Part shown: piece by piece, positions 1 through 7,722 of the stretch
Numbering within the stretch: the stretch's first letter is position 1
How the letters are laid out: the number at the start of each line of letters is the position of its first letter
NCBI GenBank assembly: GCA_013152475.1
Contig: JAADGH010000214.1
Location: forward strand, 1-40,530
Length of the DNA: 40,530 nt
Direction: 5' to 3'
Source of the DNA: Planctomycetota bacterium
GTDB lineage: Bacteria > Planctomycetota > Brocadiia > JAADGH01
Notes under the pieces: model-generated
What the model saw: the letters and a program-made list of their open reading frames with translations, nothing else
Told to the model about the DNA's origin: nothing
Database searches by the model: none
Made by a program: the position numbers and the translations under genes

Positions 1-147
1 CGCAAGCATGGCTTGCGCACTCCAAAGACCGGCTTCGGTGCCATGCCTGCACCACTTACATGTCCTCGATCGCCATCTGCTCCTCCCTGCGGGAGCACGG
101 CTCCCGCCAACGAAGGCGCAAGCATGGCTTGCGCACTCCAAAGACCG
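1..147. repeat. 31-bp direct repeat containing a GCGCAAGC palindrome (two copies)
   Basis: The same 31 bases occur at 1-31 and 117-147. Each copy carries the palindrome GCGCAAGC-ATG-GCTTGCGC, although the first base of the left arm is cut off by the window edge in copy one. Between them, at 89-107, lies another palindrome, GCGGGAG-CACGG-CTCCCGC. The whole stretch lies downstream of the minus-strand DUF362 gene and looks like intergenic palindromic repeat DNA, not coding sequence. The hairpins could also end transcription of the DUF362 gene. Confidence 0.75.
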
Positions 148-150
148 CAC

Positions 151-1128
151 TCAGATGTTGATGACCTCCGTCTTCGACGGGTCCTTGATCCCCAGGCCGG
201 CCCTGGCCGCGGTCAGGATGTGCTTCGGCGGGCGGTTCACCTTGGCCAGCGACGGAAGTCCCGTCTTCTTCCGGCGCTTCTCGATCACCTGTGCGCCGAT
301 CCAATCGACCGCCACCGGGTCGGTGCCGACCAGCAGCCCTGCGTACTTCCAGGCCCGGCCCGGCTTGTAGGCGGGCCCGCCGTCGCACTGCGCGACCAGC
401 CCGTCGCAGATGATCAGGCGCAGCTTCTTGCGGATGTGGCGCACGCTGTTCACGTCGGCCACATAGGGATCGCAATTGTTGGCGTGATACTTGTTCGGGT
501 TGTTGATCGCGCCGAAGAAGTTTTTCAGGCCCAGGCTTACGCCGGCGAGATCGTGGTCCTTCAATACCGGCACATTGACCAGCGCCGTGCATTTTCGCGT
601 CACAATCTGGCTGAAGCATGAGCCGACGCTGCCCTGGATCTCCGGCGACCGCTCATAGGCGCTGTCGGTGCCGAAGCACTGCACGCCGCTGCGGCCGCGG
701 TTGATTGTGAACCCCGCTCCGGCCAGCTCGCGGCTGAGGCGGTCCCAAATGAGGATGTTCTCGTCGCGCACGCCCGCCATGCGCAGGCCGTCGATGACGG
801 CGTCCACCAGCTTTGTATGCGACCAGAGCCGCGCGCCGGCGAGGCAGTTCACCTTGATGCCGACGACGTCACGCTTCGAGAACCGGCTCGACCAGGCCGC
901 TTCGGGGGTCGATTCGCCGGTCGCCTTTTTTACGCTTTCGTGAAGCAGGCTGCCGAGGAGCGGGCGGGCGATGGCGTCCTCCGGCCCGAAGAGCTTCTCG
1001 TTCCGGGCAAGCGCCACGATGGGCAGCCGCTCGGCCGCGGCGCCGCGGACGAGCTGGGACAGGACGAACGGCGCGCCAGCGGCGGCGGCCGTACCCAGAG
1101 TCAATTTTACGAAGTCACGTCGTCTCAT
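151..1128 (-). CDS. DUF362 domain-containing protein, Tat-exported
   Basis: This 325-residue protein begins with a twin-arginine signal (RRRDFVK within the first ten residues, then an Ala-rich hydrophobic stretch to about residue 25), so it is probably exported folded by the Tat system. The body resembles DUF362 proteins: a GIKVNCLAG stretch near residue 90, an ALVNVPVLKDHDLAGVS segment, LGLKNFFGAINNP, and a C-terminal GTDPVAVDWIGAQVI motif. DUF362 proteins are often linked to iron-sulfur or redox proteins, but no ferredoxin CxxCxxC cluster is visible here and the reaction is unknown. The gene stands alone behind a good promoter at 1170-1199. Family assignment is fairly secure; function is open. 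Confidence 0.85.
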   Translation of the reverse strand: MRRRDFVKLTLGTAAAAGAPFVLSQLVRGAAAERLPIVALARNEKLFGPEDAIARPLLGSLLHESVKKATGESTPEAAWSSRFSKRDVVGIKVNCLAGARLWSHTKLVDAVIDGLRMAGVRDENILIWDRLSRELAGAGFTINRGRSGVQCFGTDSAYERSPEIQGSVGSCFSQIVTRKCTALVNVPVLKDHDLAGVSLGLKNFFGAINNPNKYHANNCDPYVADVNSVRHIRKKLRLIICDGLVAQCDGGPAYKPGRAWKYAGLLVGTDPVAVDWIGAQVIEKRRKKTGLPSLAKVNRPPKHILTAARAGLGIKDPSKTEVINI

Positions 1129-1169
1129 GGTCGTTCACTCGCGTCAGAGGCTCACCGCTCACCTTTTTT

Positions 1170-1199
1170 AGTATACCACGGCCGCCGCCAAACTGTCAA
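1170..1199 (-). promoter_or_regulatory. sigma70-type promoter for the DUF362 gene
   Basis: On the minus strand TTGACA (1194-1199) is followed after 18 bases by TATACT (1170-1175). The start codon at 1128 lies about 35 bases beyond the predicted transcription start. Confidence 0.65.
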
Positions 1200-1364
1200 C
1201 GAGACAAATCGAGAGGAGTTTCCCCATCGCCCCGCAATGAGAGGGCGTGGGTCCCGCAAGTCGGGTTTCGCAACCCAAATGACCGGCAGTGGTTACGCTT
1301 GATCCCGTCCGCATTCTGGGGAAAGTCCTGGGACAAATGGCGGGCCGGGGACGCGCCCGGGGCC

Positions 1365-1397
1365 GAAGACACGCTCAAACAAGTTTGAGCGTGGCGC
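1365..1397. repeat. dispersed palindromic repeat, copy 1 (GAAGAC-CACGCTCAAAC type)
   Basis: Perfect 11-bp arms CACGCTCAAAC (1370-1380) and GTTTGAGCGTG (1383-1393) enclose a 2-base loop and are flanked by GAAGA and GCGC. Read on the minus strand it matches the copies at 7723-7756 and 9951-9986, including the flanks GCGCCACG and GTCTT. It sits 3' of the 934-residue gene and may act as its terminator. Confidence 0.75.
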
Positions 1398-1433
1398 ACG
1401 GCGTCGTGCTCCCGCCGTGACTGGGGGATTACA

Positions 1434-4238
1434 TCACTTCGGTTCCTTCGCCGCTGATATGCGGTACGTCACGGTTACGTGTTCCCCCTTCTTGTGTTCG
1501 TTGCCCAAGTCCACCTCCAGGGGCTTCATCTTCTGTGTCTCGCGGTACCACTTCTGATTCGCATCGGGACCGAGGGCCAGCGTGACGGGCTGGTCGAAGG
1601 TGAAGAGCACGCCATTGCCCTTGCCATTTCCCACCCATGCCGCCGTGCAGCCTGGGCCGGGCTGGTCCTTCCACGCGCCGCCGGCGTGCTGGAATCGGAG
1701 GCGCAGGCCCTCCTTGTTCAGCAGCAGGGGGATGTTTTCGACAAGGCGCAGCACGCGCACGTCGCCCCTGAAGGCCAGCTCCGAGACCTGCCGCACGCCG
1801 TCTTCCTCATAGACGGTGGTCCGCTTCAGCGCGATGGGCAGATCGACCATGCGCGTCGTGGCAACGAGGGTGTGCGTCTCCGGGTCGTAGGTGTGTTCCA
1901 GCGAGAAGTAGTCCGGCCAGGAGCACTTGGGCGACACGCCGTGGTCTTTCCCCTTGTATTCCCACTCCACGTTGCCCTCGACATCGGCCCGGACCATGTG
2001 GTTCGCGAGGGCGCTGTAGTTCATCGACAGGATGCCGCTGCCGTAGGCCGGTGTCCAGAACAGGGACAGGCCGCCGCCGGATCGCCGATAGGGTTTGTCG
2101 CGCGCCATCTGACGGTGCGACTTCGTCCACTCGTGCGCCGTTCGGCCCACGTAGGTCAGGGCATAGTATGTGGGCCGGCGGATGGCGATGAACTCGTCGT
2201 TGAAGTTCTTGTCGAACCGGTCCGATTGAAGAACCGGCAGCTTGCCGGGGAGGATGCGTTTCGGGTAGAAGAGGTAGCGGAAGAACGGCCCGGCATAGAC
2301 CGATCCGCCCACGCACGCCCCGTGCTTTTGATACCAGGCGTCGTCGAACGTCCTGCCAATCCATGCGCGAATGGTCTCTTCGGACTTCTTGGCCAGCTCA
2401 GGGTTGTCGAGGTTTTTCTCCTTTTTCCACACCCCCGCCTCGGGCAGCTCGCCGGCCATCTGGAGCAGGCCGGCGCCGTACTGCGGGTGCTGCCAGGCGA
2501 ACTTGGTGCGGTGGGCGAAGTTGTTCGCCCCCCAGACCGTTCCATCGGGCTCGGGGGCCACGGTGTGGTTGAAGAAGTTGTAGATGGTCCGAAGTCCGTC
2601 CTTCGCGGCGGCGTCGCGGGAGTATCGGTAATAGGTCGCCTGCAGGCACGAGCCGAGGCCCTGGTAGGTGGAGTCGGGGCCGTAGGCCTCCTGCTGGTAG
2701 CCGGTCTTCATGAAGGGGTTGTACATCGGGTCGTCCATGCCGACGATGAAGTCGTGCGCCATTTGTTTGTATCCTTCGACGCCGCTGCCCATGTAGATGA
2801 GGTACTGCCCGATGGGCCAGTGGGACGATTGGTTCTCGCAGCTTACGCGATGGAACGGATACCGATCCGCGAGGAGACGGATCCCCTCGGTCCATATTCC
2901 GCGGGCCTCCTCCGGCATGTCCTTCGCCACGAGGCCATAGGGAACAATGTAATTGTGATTGAACGGAAAGCCGGTGATGGAGGAGTATGAGATCATGTCG
3001 CTGTCGCTTCCGTTCTTCAACGTGCCGTCCTCGTGGACCTTGAGCAGATCGGCGAACGCGGCGAGGGCGATGCGGCTGCGCAGTTTTTCGTCTTTGCGAT
3101 AGGGGTTGAAGGGCTTGTCGAGCCAGTAGCCGACGGCCATCGGGCTGGGCCAGCCGTCCGTGTTGACGGTCGATTTTTTGAAAGAGGCTTCTCGATCCCA
3201 ACGGCCGTCCTCCCCCATCGGCTCGAACTCTTTCCATTGTTCTAAGCATCCGTACCACATGCTCTTCGGGTTCAGGTTCTGGCATCGAACCAGCTTGGCC
3301 ATGTGCGACATTGCGCCATAGGAACCGAGGAGATACGCCTTCGGCGGCACGGGCGGCTTCAGCCATTCCTCTTCGAGGTCGGCAAGCGGGCGGGGTTCAA
3401 TGGCGAGATCCTCCGGCTTCAGGGAGCGCATCCACCGCCACATGGCGAGCTGGCATTTGTGATACAGCAGCGTGCCGTCGGGGGCGAACTCGACGCTGCC
3501 GCGGATGTTCCGCGCCGTCGCTTCGTCGGGGCAGAGGATCATGGGGAAGCCACGGTGCCGCAGGCGTGAGTTGTCGCCATCGAGTCTCGCGCTCAGCTTC
3601 CAGACGACCTGCGTCCGGGCGATGTCGATCTCCTTCTTCCCGGTTTTGTTGAGGGTCGCGAGGGTCTCGCCCTTCTCATCGGCCAGGGAGACATTCACCG
3701 ATCCGTAGGCGTCGAGGACAAACTTCTCGGCGCGCGGCGGGACATAGATGTAACACTCCTTGAACTGGTTCGGCTTCGTGGCGTAGAGCCGCGTGCGCAT
3801 GGGAAACAGGCCGAAGGAACTCTTCGGCTCGGTCTTGAGATGGACCAGGACCTTCCCCCGCGTCACGACGCGGAGGATGTAGACGCCGGGCTTGCCGTTC
3901 TCGACACGGAACGCAAATGTCTCGTCCGGCGGTTCGGTGCTCCAGTAGGTCTTGTAGCGCCATTCTAACAGTTTCTCGTCCGGGTCGAACAGTCGCACCA
4001 GCCGGGCGTCCATGGGGTCGGGCTCGGTCCGTTCGAGCTTCAGCGTGATGTCCAGCGGGCCGCCGTGGTGGACCAGGTAGAAAGCGACCGCGTCGCAGCG
4101 GAACGGGCCCTCGAACGTCTTCGGCGGCGATTGGATGAGCTTGAAGTCATACCACTTCTGCACGTCCACCTGCTCAACGGCCATGGCCCACAGGCTCCAG
4201 AAGCCCAACGCCAGCACAACGGTTAAGGAGCGTTTCAT
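1434..4238 (-). CDS. large secreted protein, putative alpha/alpha-toroid plus beta-sandwich (polysaccharide lyase-like)
   Basis: The 934-residue product starts with a Sec-type signal peptide (MKRSLTVVLALGFWSLWAMA) and should be exported. Residues about 25-260 look like beta-rich domains. The middle (about 290-650) is helix-rich with repeated aromatic/Gly motifs such as SSHWPIGQYLIYMG, EAYGPDSTYQGLGSC and GANNFAHRTKFAW. This resembles the (alpha/alpha) toroid domain of heparinase-type and related polysaccharide lyases. The C-terminal 250 residues again look beta-rich. I cannot assign it to a named family, and the lyase idea rests on fold-like appearance and context (nearby sulfatase-like hydrolase and sugar enzymes). 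The start has a strong GGAGGAGAGG ribosome site directly before ATG. A promoter lies at 4393-4421, so the mRNA would carry the 4284-4379 repeat in its leader. Confidence 0.8.
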   Translation of the reverse strand: MKRSLTVVLALGFWSLWAMAVEQVDVQKWYDFKLIQSPPKTFEGPFRCDAVAFYLVHHGGPLDITLKLERTEPDPMDARLVRLFDPDEKLLEWRYKTYWSTEPPDETFAFRVENGKPGVYILRVVTRGKVLVHLKTEPKSSFGLFPMRTRLYATKPNQFKECYIYVPPRAEKFVLDAYGSVNVSLADEKGETLATLNKTGKKEIDIARTQVVWKLSARLDGDNSRLRHRGFPMILCPDEATARNIRGSVEFAPDGTLLYHKCQLAMWRWMRSLKPEDLAIEPRPLADLEEEWLKPPVPPKAYLLGSYGAMSHMAKLVRCQNLNPKSMWYGCLEQWKEFEPMGEDGRWDREASFKKSTVNTDGWPSPMAVGYWLDKPFNPYRKDEKLRSRIALAAFADLLKVHEDGTLKNGSDSDMISYSSITGFPFNHNYIVPYGLVAKDMPEEARGIWTEGIRLLADRYPFHRVSCENQSSHWPIGQYLIYMGSGVEGYKQMAHDFIVGMDDPMYNPFMKTGYQQEAYGPDSTYQGLGSCLQATYYRYSRDAAAKDGLRTIYNFFNHTVAPEPDGTVWGANNFAHRTKFAWQHPQYGAGLLQMAGELPEAGVWKKEKNLDNPELAKKSEETIRAWIGRTFDDAWYQKHGACVGGSVYAGPFFRYLFYPKRILPGKLPVLQSDRFDKNFNDEFIAIRRPTYYALTYVGRTAHEWTKSHRQMARDKPYRRSGGGLSLFWTPAYGSGILSMNYSALANHMVRADVEGNVEWEYKGKDHGVSPKCSWPDYFSLEHTYDPETHTLVATTRMVDLPIALKRTTVYEEDGVRQVSELAFRGDVRVLRLVENIPLLLNKEGLRLRFQHAGGAWKDQPGPGCTAAWVGNGKGNGVLFTFDQPVTLALGPDANQKWYRETQKMKPLEVDLGNEHKKGEHVTVTYRISAAKEPK

Positions 4239-4283
4239 CCTCTCTCCTCCAGGGAAGGCTTTGCAAGATCAGGGCGAGTAACT

Positions 4284-4379
4284 ATTTAGCCAAGTGTGGT
4301 GGGTCGATATCTGACCTCCGTCATTCCCGCGTAAGCGGGAATGACATGGCTAAATCCTCATCACTACATTTGGCTAAAT
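4284..4379. repeat. 96-bp inverted-repeat element with central palindrome (MITE-like)
   Basis: Terminal inverted repeats ATTTAGCCAA (4284-4293) and TTGGCTAAAT (4370-4379) bound an element whose centre is the perfect palindrome GTCATTCCCGC-GTAA-GCGGGAATGAC (4320-4345). An extra internal ATGGCTAAAT lies at 4346-4355. No transposase is encoded. The half-site CCGTCATTCCCGCG recurs at 7671-7684. It lies between the putative promoter and the start codon of the 934-residue secreted protein. Confidence 0.7.
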
Positions 4380-4392
4380 GGTTGCCAGGGCG

Positions 4393-4421
4393 ATTATACT
4401 AAGACGGTAATGCGAGATCAA
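4393..4421 (-). promoter_or_regulatory. sigma70-type promoter for the 934-residue secreted protein
   Basis: On the minus strand TTGATC (4416-4421), a 17-base spacer and a consensus TATAAT (4393-4398) point towards the start codon at 4238. The predicted leader is about 145 bases long and contains the whole 96-bp inverted-repeat element. Confidence 0.55.
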
Positions 4422-4602
4422 TCGGCAGATGCCTTGGCCGGTTTGGAGGTGGATAGAAAAGGGCGCGTTATTCTCAAATATTTTTTGCCGTACTCGTAGG
4501 CATCCCCCCTCGCGCTGTGGTTCCGCGCGACGAGATGTCTCCAGAGTTCGCCATGTCGAATCTGCCCAGAAAGCAGCCCCGGTTCAAGGCCTGCTCTTGC
4601 TG

Positions 4603-5586
4603 TCACTCTGCGGCATCCGGTGAGCTTGGATCGAGAGGGAAGATGGAGCGCAGGTTGGCCACGAGGTCGTCTACGTGGTCGTAGGGGGGGGTGCTGCCGA
4701 CGGAGAAGTGCATCAGGATCTCGTTGAGCTCGGGAGAGATGTGCGGAAAGAGCTTCCGCAGGTTTGCCACCCTGTGCCGGAGCATGAAGGACATGTCGTT
4801 CAGCGCCAGCGTGTCGTCCAATGCGGGATACTCCGAGGGCCGGAGGCGGATGTCGTGCAGCGAGTGCCTGCCTTTGCCTACCACCTGCTGAAGGATGTTG
4901 CCCAGGCAGAACAGGTCGTAGTCGGGATAGTCCACCACGTAATCGAAGTCGATCCACACATAGGAGGTTGCCCGGTTCTTGAGGATGATGTGATCGGCCC
5001 GGATGTCGCCGTGGTGCAGCCCTCTTCGGTGAAGGTGGCCGATGGCATTCATGCACTCGATCACCGGCGGCATAATCTTGGGGAGTATTTGATGGTAGTA
5101 GACTTCATGCGACATGGCGAGATTGCGCAGGTGGTTGTAGAGCGACGGACCCTTGATGAAATCGAGAATCCGCACGGGGTTGCCGGCGGCGTCAAACGCC
5201 GACTCGCCCTGCATGAAATTGGGGTGGCCCTTCATCATCCGAAGGACGGCGGACTCTTTCATGGGGCTGCGCATGCATCGGAAGTCGGTCTTATCGATTC
5301 GGCTCTTGAAGGATTCACGGAACCGCAGCTTGATCATCTTCCGCTCGCACGTGGTCAGATCGAGGGTGCTCTTGACCCAGAACTTGGGCTCCTCGTCCAG
5401 TCCGAAGCGGCCCTCCCGCGCATGCCCCACGACGAGGTAGTCGTTGCCGGCGATTCGAAGGACGCTGTGGGCGTCGATCGCCATGAAGTTCGACATGTCC
5501 TCGAACACCTTGACCGCGCCGTCCGGCGTCCGGTGGATTACCTCGGTGATGCGCTGTTTGAGTTCCTGCGGGTCCTCGAAGATCAT
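4603..5586 (-). CDS. atypical protein kinase-like protein (HGD...H catalytic loop)
   Basis: The 327-residue protein has kinase-fold landmarks. The catalytic loop is HGDIRADHIIL with Asp194, and the metal-binding motif is DFD at 213-215 instead of DFG. A KESAVLRMMKGHPN segment resembles helix C with its conserved Glu. In the loop the usual Asn (HxDxxxxN) is replaced by His199, and no clear Gly-rich loop is visible, so it is an atypical kinase or pseudokinase; the substrate is unknown. No signal peptide or membrane segment is seen. I chose ATG 5586 over the in-frame upstream extension to 5820. AGAGG lies about seven bases before it, a TATAAT promoter sits at 5620-5625, and the extension would overlap the divergent sulfatase-like gene and its promoter. 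Confidence 0.72.
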   Translation of the reverse strand: MIFEDPQELKQRITEVIHRTPDGAVKVFEDMSNFMAIDAHSVLRIAGNDYLVVGHAREGRFGLDEEPKFWVKSTLDLTTCERKMIKLRFRESFKSRIDKTDFRCMRSPMKESAVLRMMKGHPNFMQGESAFDAAGNPVRILDFIKGPSLYNHLRNLAMSHEVYYHQILPKIMPPVIECMNAIGHLHRRGLHHGDIRADHIILKNRATSYVWIDFDYVVDYPDYDLFCLGNILQQVVGKGRHSLHDIRLRPSEYPALDDTLALNDMSFMLRHRVANLRKLFPHISPELNEILMHFSVGSTPPYDHVDDLVANLRSIFPLDPSSPDAAE

Positions 5587-5619
5587 ATGCGCCTCTGATT
5601 CAGAAGACAGGATGCCTTG

Positions 5620-5648
5620 ATTATACAGACAGCATGGCCCTCCGTCCA
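5620..5648 (-). promoter_or_regulatory. sigma70-type promoter for the kinase-like gene
   Basis: On the minus strand TGGACG (5643-5648), 17 bases, then consensus TATAAT (5620-5625). It lies downstream of the longer potential start at 5820 and so supports the shorter start at 5586. Confidence 0.55.
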
Positions 5649-5722
5649 CCACGAGTCGTGGGCATTTTCTGAATACACCACCTGAATGGCGAATGGGCGG
5701 GGCGCGCCGCCACCCTACATCC

Positions 5723-5750
5723 TTGACACGATCTGTCGGGGCGGTATGAT
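5723..5750 (+). promoter_or_regulatory. sigma70-type promoter for the sulfatase-like gene
   Basis: TTGACA (5723-5728), a 16-base spacer and TATGAT (5745-5750) precede the sulfatase-like start by about 45 bases. Confidence 0.6.
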
Positions 5751-5797
5751 GGGCAGGTTGTGAAGCCGGATATGACCCCATGAAGAAGGAGACTCCC

Positions 5798-7123
5798 GTG
5801 AACCTGATCGTGATCTGCACCGATACCTTCCGCGCCGACTACATGGGCTGCTACGGGAACGACTGGATCGAGACGCCGTGCCTCGACAATTTCGCAAACA
5901 AGTCGATCCTTTTCGAGCAGGCCTATGGCGAATCGCTGCCCACCATCCAGGCGCGGCGGGGCTACTTCACCGGCCGGTCGCTCCTGCCCTACGACCTGAA
6001 CGAGCCGCAGCCGAAGGGCGTCTTCCCGGGCCTGGCCGGCTGGAACCCGATGGAAAACGACGACGTGGCCCTGGCCGAGGTGCTGGGCGAGCGGGGATAT
6101 TTCACCGGGCTGATCACGGACGTGTGGCACTACTTCAAGCCGAACATGAACCTGCATCGCGGCTTCAAGACATGGGAGTTCGTCCGCGGCCAGGAGCGCG
6201 ACCCCTGGAAAACCGCACCGCTCACGAAGTTCAACACGAAGGACTACGTCCCGGAGCACCTCTGGTGCGAGCAGAGCCACCAGGCCCTGCTGGGGTACCT
6301 GTGGAACACGCAGGACATGAAGACGGAGGAGGACTACTTCTGCGCCCGGTCCTTCCGCGCGGCATCGCGATGGCTGGAGAACAATGCCGACAAGAAGCCC
6401 TTCTTCCTGTGGGTGGATACCTTCGACCCGCACGAGCCCTTTGACTGCCCGAAAGACTACGCCGCGAAGTATCACGACGACTACCCCTGCGAGCGGTTCA
6501 TCTTCTGCTACGGCATCCCATCCAAGCGGGTGAAGCCGGAGGACATCCCGGCGATCAAGGGGATGTACTGCGGCCTGCTGACGCTGACGGACCGCTGGGC
6601 GGGCTTCCTGCTGGACACCATCGAGCGGCTGGGGCTGTTCGAGGACTCCATCGTGGTCTTCACCACCGACCACGGCACGGAGATGGGCGAGCACGGCCGC
6701 GTGCAGAAGCACCCCGACCTGCTGCATCATCAGGTGGTGCGCCTGCCGCTCATCATCCACCACCCCGACCCGGCGCTGTCGGGCAAGCGGGTGACGGAGC
6801 TGGTGTCGGCTGTGGACTTCATGCCGACGTTCCTGCATCTGCTGGGCATCGAGCCGCCGGACCGTGCGACGGGGTTGGACTTTTGGCCGACGGTGGAGGG
6901 GGAGACGATTCGGGGGCATGTGGTGTCGGCCTATCATGCCTTTGGGTCGGTGCGGACGAAGGAGTGGAACGCGATCTTCCCGACGAATCGCGGCGCGGAG
7001 CGAAAGCTGGAGCTCTACCACACGACGGAGGACTGGGACGAACAGAATGACGTGGCGGCCGAGCATCCGGACGTGGTGGATGAGATGAAGACCCGTGCGC
7101 GGGAGACGTGGCCGGAGTTATAA
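5798..7123 (+). CDS. sulfatase-like hydrolase (alkaline phosphatase superfamily) with non-canonical nucleophile site
   Basis: This 441-residue protein has the sulfatase N-terminus (NLIVICTDTFRADYMGCYGN, metal ligand Asp9) and the second metal motif TTDHGTEMGEHG (Asp291-His292). The formylglycine consensus C/S-x-P-S-R before a TGR turn is not present. The corresponding stretch reads SLPTIQARRGYFTGR, and counting back from TGR places Thr49 at the nucleophile position with Arg53 conserved. It therefore cannot be matured by the usual Cys/Ser-to-formylglycine route, unless Ser46 serves with a shifted loop. It may act as a phosphodiesterase or phosphatase or on an unknown ester. No signal peptide is seen. 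GTG 5798 is preferred because AAGGAG lies six bases before it; ATG 5780 is in frame and would add six residues. The gene ends six bases before the convergent STAS gene. Confidence 0.85.
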   Translation: MNLIVICTDTFRADYMGCYGNDWIETPCLDNFANKSILFEQAYGESLPTIQARRGYFTGRSLLPYDLNEPQPKGVFPGLAGWNPMENDDVALAEVLGERGYFTGLITDVWHYFKPNMNLHRGFKTWEFVRGQERDPWKTAPLTKFNTKDYVPEHLWCEQSHQALLGYLWNTQDMKTEEDYFCARSFRAASRWLENNADKKPFFLWVDTFDPHEPFDCPKDYAAKYHDDYPCERFIFCYGIPSKRVKPEDIPAIKGMYCGLLTLTDRWAGFLLDTIERLGLFEDSIVVFTTDHGTEMGEHGRVQKHPDLLHHQVVRLPLIIHHPDPALSGKRVTELVSAVDFMPTFLHLLGIEPPDRATGLDFWPTVEGETIRGHVVSAYHAFGSVRTKEWNAIFPTNRGAERKLELYHTTEDWDEQNDVAAEHPDVVDEMKTRARETWPEL

Positions 7124-7129
7124 CGCAAA

Positions 7130-7492
7130 CTACGCGTCCTTGAGGGCCGCAAGGGCCTCGTCAGTCGTGTCGTGGAACGGGAGGACCGTGTCCAGCTTTC
7201 CGACCTTGAAGATATCGAGGACGTCCGGACTGGCCTCGCAGATCTTCAGTTGTCCACCCTGCGAGCGGAGGAGCTCGCTGAACCACAGGATGAGCGAGAT
7301 GCCGGCGCTGGAGATGAACTCCAGGTTGGAGAAATCGAGGATGACCTTGCCACCGACCTTCTCGGCAAACTCTTGGAGGTCTTCATGGGCCTGTTCAAGG
7401 AACGACCCCTCTCGGATAGTGCCCTCTTTCAGCCGCAGGATGGAGACGCCATCTCTCACCTCCCGGAGGATTGTTTGATAGTATCCAGGCAT
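7130..7492 (-). CDS. STAS-domain anti-sigma factor antagonist (SpoIIAA-like)
   Basis: The 120-residue product is a single STAS domain. It has the VILDFSNLEFISSAGISLIL core, where Ser in SSAG is the probable phosphorylation site as in SpoIIAA/RsbV, followed by the GQLKICEASPDVLDIFKV strand-helix. Such proteins release sigma factors by binding an anti-sigma kinase when unphosphorylated. No RsbW/SpoIIAB-type ATPase is encoded in the window, so the partner lies elsewhere. ATG 7492 is preferred to an in-frame start at 7528 because GAGGAGGT lies about seven bases before it. It is monocistronic and converges on the sulfatase-like gene. Confidence 0.85.
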   Translation of the reverse strand: MPGYYQTILREVRDGVSILRLKEGTIREGSFLEQAHEDLQEFAEKVGGKVILDFSNLEFISSAGISLILWFSELLRSQGGQLKICEASPDVLDIFKVGKLDTVLPFHDTTDEALAALKDA

Positions 7493-7566
7493 GGAACCAC
7501 CTCCTCTCAACAACGAACGAGAACGCACGCTGCCCGGCCACGGGCGGATGTCATGGTGTCATGGGG

Positions 7567-7596
7567 ACTATACCACCCGCGCGCAGGAGGATGCAA
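7567..7596 (-). promoter_or_regulatory. possible promoter for the STAS gene
   Basis: On the minus strand TTGCAT (7591-7596), 18 bases, TATAGT (7567-7572), about 70 bases before the start codon. The -10 is good and the -35 weak. Confidence 0.4.
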
Positions 7597-7683
7597 GGAA
7601 AAACATCCCCAAGATGTGATGCCTCAGGGACGGGGGGAGTCTGTTGCCTACCTGAGCATCCTTGACCCCGCCGTCATTCCCGC

Positions 7684-7701
7684 GAAGACGCCGTGGCGCA
7701 C
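7684..7701. repeat. remnant of the dispersed palindromic repeat lacking its hairpin
   Basis: GAAGAC-GCC-GTGGCGCAC has the two flanks of copy 1 (GAAGAC ... GTGGCGCAC at 1365-1399) with the palindromic centre replaced by three bases. It directly abuts the CCGTCATTCCCGCG half-site, giving a mosaic of two repeat families. Confidence 0.45.
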
Positions 7702-7722
7702 CTGAATGCCTCAGAAAAACGG

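Larger units (their letters stand above)
1129..1433. other. intergenic region with promoter and palindromic repeat
   Basis: No coding sequence is supported here. The stretch holds the DUF362 promoter (1170-1199) and one copy of the dispersed palindromic repeat (1365-1397). Just beyond the repeat, 1403-1418 carries GTGCTCCCGCC, which matches on the opposite strand one half of the palindrome at 89-107. Confidence 0.7.
4239..4602. other. intergenic region with inverted-repeat element and promoter
   Basis: This stretch contains the 96-bp element (4284-4379) and the minus-strand promoter (4393-4421). From about 4425 to 4602 I see no supported gene or RNA; the open frames there are continuations of shadow frames. 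Confidence 0.6.

Noticed and set aside
4418..4602. Protein-like tail YEYGKKYLRITRPF on the minus strand downstream of the kinase-like gene
   Set aside because: It is the end of a frame antiparallel in content to no known domain, lacks its own start and does not continue the kinase sequence.
5587..5820. N-terminal extension of the kinase-like protein
   Set aside because: It overlaps the divergent sulfatase-like start and both promoters; ATG 5586 has its own ribosome site and a TATAAT promoter just upstream.
5621..7066. 481-codon minus-strand frame antisense to the sulfatase-like gene
   Set aside because: Val/Arg/His-rich composition typical of antisense shadow; no recognisable motif.
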